A stretch of 8,167 nucleotides of DNA. Origin: Chloroflexota bacterium (GTDB lineage Bacteria; Chloroflexota; Dehalococcoidia; JACQUE01). Made by a program: the position numbers and the translations under genes. Where the stretch lies: positions 1 through 8,167 of the forward strand of contig JACQUE010000107.1 of the NCBI GenBank assembly GCA_016210425.1, read 5' to 3'. Positions 5,714 to 8,167 of the stretch are shown here, in pieces; positions within the stretch are counted from its first letter, which is position 1; each line of letters starts with the position of its first letter. The notes under the pieces were generated by a model. That model was not told the DNA's origin. It made no database searches and was given only the letters and a program-made list of their open reading frames with translations.

Positions 5714-5944
5714 GGGGCAAGTGTCGAAGGGGTAGATGGAGGGCTATCCCTCTCCTCAAAGCGGCACCGGACGGCGTCCTGGAGCATCCTTTTGAACTCG
5801 TCTAGGCTCTCCGCTTCCGTGTAGATGGAGTAGCCCGGCCCTAGCTTGATATCCCCCTTCCGGCGACTCCTCCACTGCGAATATGATCTCAGCTTCGCCT
5901 GCTCCGACGATGGTTACGTTCATCTCGCGACTGACCTCCGGCAT
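5710..5944 (-). pseudogene. small HicB-like protein gene, frameshifted
   Basis: Two minus-strand frames together spell a HicB-like small protein of about 70 aa, a family often mislabelled as a 2-oxoisovalerate dehydrogenase subunit. The first frame, from ATG 5944 or more likely ATG 5923 (GGAGGT upstream), gives EIIFAVEESPEGGY. The second frame gives LGPGYSIYTEAESLDEFKR, then MLQDAVRCRFEE, and ends at TAG 5712-5710. In intact relatives these halves join directly. The break lies within about 5845-5857, next to a run of five C on the plus strand (5853-5857). If the first frame is read straight on, it ends at 5756 with an unrelated tail. The end after RFEE also differs from the usual RPxxIRLHFV-type ending, so further decay is possible. 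It follows frdD by 4 nt and looks like the last gene of that operon. Real decay and a sequencing indel cannot be told apart here. Confidence 0.6.
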
Positions 5945-5948
5945 CTAG

Positions 5949-6308
5949 CTATGGCGCCAGAACGATCACGACAACGGCCGCAATCGCCAGCGCGGCCGCT
6001 ATAAGATAGGCGATAGGGGTAGCGATGCCCGGCGAAGGGGGTAGGACCAACTCGTGGGGCAGCAGCTTAATGCGGTGGGCTGCATGAAATAGCGTCGGCA
6101 CCAGGAAAACCGCCAGGTACGCCTTCACAAGCGGGTGTCCCAGGAGGCGAGCCGCATGCGTATAATCATAATCATCGGGACGGAACCAGCCCAAAGGCAT
6201 CGCGATGTTGTTGAGGAAGACGTGCACCGGCAGCAGCAGGGCCGCGATCGTCCCTCCCGCTGAGAAGAGGGCCCATAAGAGAGGCTCCAGGCGTTCGAGA
6301 AAGCGCAT
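5949..6308 (-). CDS. frdD: fumarate reductase membrane subunit FrdD
   Basis: FrdD is one of two membrane anchors that bind quinone and hold the FrdAB catalytic dimer on the cytoplasmic membrane. The 119-aa protein opens like E. coli FrdD, with LEPLLWALFSAGGTIAALLL against the family's FWGLFGAGGMWSAIIAPV, then the MPLG-F segment (37-42) and a conserved His-Arg pair (H78-R79) in LFHAAHRIK matching the LHRMHH region of E. coli FrdD. Three hydrophobic segments lie at about 11-36, 60-78 and 95-117. Length equals that of E. coli FrdD. It starts 1 nt after the frdC stop. Sequence conservation in this family is low, so the order next to frdC is important support. Confidence 0.87.
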   Translation of the reverse strand: MRFLERLEPLLWALFSAGGTIAALLLPVHVFLNNIAMPLGWFRPDDYDYTHAARLLGHPLVKAYLAVFLVPTLFHAAHRIKLLPHELVLPPSPGIATPIAYLIAAALAIAAVVVIVLAP

Positions 6309-6309
6309 C

Positions 6310-6717
6310 TCAGCCCCTCAGGATGACGTAGCCGACGCCCACCGAGATCGCCAGCCAGATTACCAGCCCCGATATAGTTAGCGCCCAGCTTGGCGCCTCG
6401 TGGGCACCGATGCGGACGGGCGTGGCGGCAGTCGCCAGAAACATCCAGCTTACGGTGTGGATGAGAGCGAAGATCAGTATAATGACGTTCAGAGCGACCC
6501 AGGCCGGCGACTTGATGAAGGCGAGGTAGCGGCCATAAGGACCGGCTCCCGCCGCCAGCAGCGCGAACTGGACGATGTACAGCACTGCGAAGACTGTCAG
6601 GAAGGCGCTGCTGGCCTCGCGGAGGATGTAGTTGACGTAGCGGGGGTTCTTGACCCACCAGGTTAGAGTCATCCTGCGCCTGTAGACCCGGCGCCGGGGG
6701 AGAACGCGCAGGGTCAT
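6310..6717 (-). CDS. frdC: fumarate reductase membrane subunit FrdC
   Basis: FrdC is the other membrane anchor of the four-subunit quinol:fumarate reductase. The start is the ATG at 6717-6715, which overlaps the frdB stop as ATGA, although the frame is open further upstream. The 135-aa protein carries the FrdC signature YRRRMTLTWWVKNPRYVNYI followed by L-R33-E34; these align with E. coli FrdC Arg28 and Glu29, the latter implicated in menaquinol proton transfer. H87 in ALIHTVSW aligns with E. coli FrdC His82. Three membrane segments lie at about 36-57, 72-94 and 111-133. The presence of FrdC/FrdD rather than a single haem-bearing SdhC-type anchor suggests a haem-free, type D complex, as in E. 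coli and Mycobacterium frdABCD. No extra histidines suited to haem b ligation stand out. Direction of catalysis in vivo cannot be read from sequence. Confidence 0.92.
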   Translation of the reverse strand: MTLRVLPRRRVYRRRMTLTWWVKNPRYVNYILREASSAFLTVFAVLYIVQFALLAAGAGPYGRYLAFIKSPAWVALNVIILIFALIHTVSWMFLATAATPVRIGAHEAPSWALTISGLVIWLAISVGVGYVILRG

Positions 6718-7460
6718 GGCCGCCTCCGGAACGCCGCCCTCGGCAACAGCCAGCGCAGAGCAAGGCGCAGCTTCTCTCGCTGGATGGACTCGGCGGGCAT
6801 CACGTGCTTGGGGCAGACCTCGGAGCACTCACCGACGAAGGTGCACTCCCAGACCGAATGTGAGAGAGATAAGTACGGTGCTCGCAGCGCCTCACCCTGG
6901 TCGCGTGAGTCGAGGTTATAGCGGTGAGCCAAGGCGATGGCCGCCGGCCCGAGGAACCTCTCGTCCAGGCCGTAGACGGGGCAGGCGGCGTAGCAGAGCA
7001 TGCAGTTAATGCAGGCGGCATGGTTCGCGTAGAGGGCGCGCTCCTCCGGCGTCTGCAAATACTCCCCCGCGCTCAGCGGCTTCTCCTCCGTCCGCGTGAT
7101 CCAGGGCTGGATATTGGGCAGCTTCTCCATGAAGTCGGAGATGTCGCTGACTAGGTCGCGGATGACCGGGAAGTGGTCGAGGGCGGCGATACGGATTGCG
7201 CGGACGCGGTAGCGGTCAACGGGGTCCTGGCAGGTCAGCTTGGGCATGCCGTTTACCATCATTCCGCAGCTTCCGCAGATACCCATCCGGCACGACCAGC
7301 GGAAAGCTAGGCTTGAATCCAGCTCATCGCGCACGTAGTTGAGGGCGTCCAGCACCATCATGCCCTTCCGGACAGGCACACGGTAGCTCTGGGCGTAGGG
7401 CCTTGGCCCGCGCTCGGGGTCGTAGCGCTCTACTCGAAGGATAATATCGTCGTTGGCCAT
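6714..7460 (-). CDS. frdB: fumarate reductase/succinate dehydrogenase iron-sulfur subunit
   Basis: This subunit passes electrons between the FAD of FrdA and quinone. All cluster ligands are present in the 248-aa protein. The N-terminal ferredoxin domain has C57, C62, C65 and C77 for [2Fe-2S]. The C-terminal domain has C150, C153, C156 and C216 for [4Fe-4S], and C160, C206 and C212 for [3Fe-4S]. Spacing is the same as in E. coli SdhB. W204 near C206 and the PKHVMPAESIQREK tail are also typical. Sequence alone does not separate SdhB from FrdB; I use frdB because the anchors downstream are FrdC and FrdD. It starts 7 nt after the frdA stop with only a weak GA-rich ribosome site, and its TGA overlaps the frdC ATG, so translation of the operon is coupled. 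Confidence 0.96.
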   Translation of the reverse strand: MANDDIILRVERYDPERGPRPYAQSYRVPVRKGMMVLDALNYVRDELDSSLAFRWSCRMGICGSCGMMVNGMPKLTCQDPVDRYRVRAIRIAALDHFPVIRDLVSDISDFMEKLPNIQPWITRTEEKPLSAGEYLQTPEERALYANHAACINCMLCYAACPVYGLDERFLGPAAIALAHRYNLDSRDQGEALRAPYLSLSHSVWECTFVGECSEVCPKHVMPAESIQREKLRLALRWLLPRAAFRRRP

Positions 7461-7467
7461 CTCGATC

Positions 7468-8167
7468 TCAGTACTTCCGGGTTGTCGGCTGCCAACGCGT
7501 TATGACTACCGGCAGCGGCTCAAGCCGGGGGCCGTCGGGACTGAAATGGGCCAGGCTATGCGCCAGATAGTCTCGGTCGTTGCGCTGCGGGTAGTCGCGG
7601 CGAGCGTGAGCGCCCCGCGATTCCTTCCTGGCGAGCGCGCACTGAACGATGACTGAGGCCAGGTCCAGCATGAAATCGAACTCCAGCGCCGCCGTAAGCT
7701 CCACGTTGAAGAGGACCGTCGTGCCGCCCAGCCGTAGCCTGCTGGCGCGCTCACGGATCTCCGACAGCTTGTCAGCAGCGCGGCGCAGATCCTCCTCGTT
7801 CCGGAAGACGCCGGCGCCCGTCTCCATCGCCTGCTGCATCTCGTAGCGCAGCTCGGCCACGCGCTCTTTGCCCGACGCTTGCAGGAAGCGCCTCTCGATG
7901 CGGGACGCCTCATCGTCCCCTCTGGCGGCCAGGGCTCGTGCAGACGGATGCGCCTGCTCTCTCGCGTACTCGCCGGCGGCCTTGCCCGCCCTAGCTCCGA
8001 AGACCAGGCATTCGGAGAGCGAGTTGGAGCCCAGGCGGTTAGCGCCGTTGATGCTGACGCAGGCCGTCTCGCCGCAGGCGTAGAGGCCCTCGAGGGGCGT
8101 CCGGCCGTTGATATCGGTATGGATGCCGCCCATCATGTAGTGGACGACGGGGCGCACGGGTATGGGC
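7468..8167 (-). CDS. frdA: fumarate reductase/succinate dehydrogenase flavoprotein, C-terminal part
   Basis: The window holds the last 232 residues; the start lies beyond 8167. The fragment begins IPVRPVVHYMMGGIHTD, the substrate-site region with a conserved His and Gly-Gly, then LEGLYACGETACVSINGANR and LGSNSLSE (about 8019-8080), whose Arg belongs to the dicarboxylate site and whose surroundings close the FAD domain. The helical domain follows, and the C-terminal RRDYPQRNDRDYLAHSL (near 7560-7610) is the typical end. Full-length proteins are about 570-600 aa, so a third or so is present. The N-terminal FAD dinucleotide-binding motif and the flavin-linking His cannot be examined. The order frdA-frdB-frdC-frdD, on the minus strand with gaps of 7, -4 and 1 nt, forms one operon whose promoter is outside the window. 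Confidence 0.96.
   Translation of the reverse strand, partial: PIPVRPVVHYMMGGIHTDINGRTPLEGLYACGETACVSINGANRLGSNSLSECLVFGARAGKAAGEYAREQAHPSARALAARGDDEASRIERRFLQASGKERVAELRYEMQQAMETGAGVFRNEEDLRRAADKLSEIRERASRLRLGGTTVLFNVELTAALEFDFMLDLASVIVQCALARKESRGAHARRDYPQRNDRDYLAHSLAHFSPDGPRLEPLPVVITRWQPTTRKY

Noticed and set aside
5756..5944. Intact 62-aa minus-strand protein
   Set aside because: The first half matches the HicB-like family but the second half in this frame does not, while another frame continues the family. It is better read as one frameshifted gene.
6125..6763. 212-codon minus-strand open frame overlapping frdC and frdD
   Set aside because: It is an alternative frame of the same strand; the FrdC and FrdD frames carry the family motifs and the ATGA coupling.
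1..8167. CRISPR array, tRNA, rRNA, insertion sequence or prophage genes
   Set aside because: No regularly spaced repeats, cloverleaf-like segments, transposase motifs, terminal repeats or phage structural genes were seen.

Overview
The window is high-GC bacterial chromosome with tightly packed genes and no sign of phage, transposon, CRISPR or tRNA/rRNA. An envelope-stress operon htpX-pspAB-pspA-pspAA sits next to a four-subunit FrdABCD-type fumarate reductase/succinate dehydrogenase. With a small F420/FMN-type PPOX protein, a pterin carbinolamine dehydratase and a GAF/PAS sensor nearby, this best suits an uncultured Chloroflexota (Dehalococcoidia-like) or a related high-GC lineage. That assignment is inference from gene content; the window holds no phylogenetic marker.

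Layout: (1) 1-624, minus: N-terminal part of a GAF-PAS sensor, cut by the window edge. (2) 625-1024: a divergent 400-bp intergenic region. (3) 1025-1861, plus: an unrecognised 278-aa protein. (4) 1957-2316, plus: pterin-4a-carbinolamine dehydratase. (5) 2317-2629: a regulatory region with a distal promoter candidate, foldable leader sequence, a long inverted repeat and a strong proximal promoter. (6) 2630-5137, plus: htpX, pspAB, pspA and pspAA, overlapping or separated by 5 nt. (7) 5309-5713, plus: PPOX-type flavin/F420 protein behind a hairpin-rich leader. (8) 5710-5944, minus: a small HicB-like gene broken by a frameshift, its stop overlapping the PPOX stop. (9) 5949-8167, minus: frdD, frdC, frdB and the C-terminal third or so of frdA, transcribed frdA to frdD, with the HicB-like gene last.

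How the parts work together: HtpX is a membrane zinc protease for misfolded membrane proteins. PspA is a coiled-coil protein that binds and stabilises stressed membranes. PspAA and PspAB are PspA-associated families known mainly from gene neighbourhoods. Translational coupling (GTGA, a 5-nt gap, ATGA) argues that the four products are made together as one membrane-repair module. The frd operon encodes a membrane-bound quinone-linked enzyme, so both main operons act at the cytoplasmic membrane, but nothing here shows they are co-regulated.

The parts most worth a second look are the control region before htpX, the PspAA/PspAB/HtpX set, the frameshifted HicB-like gene, and the unrecognised protein at 1025-1861.
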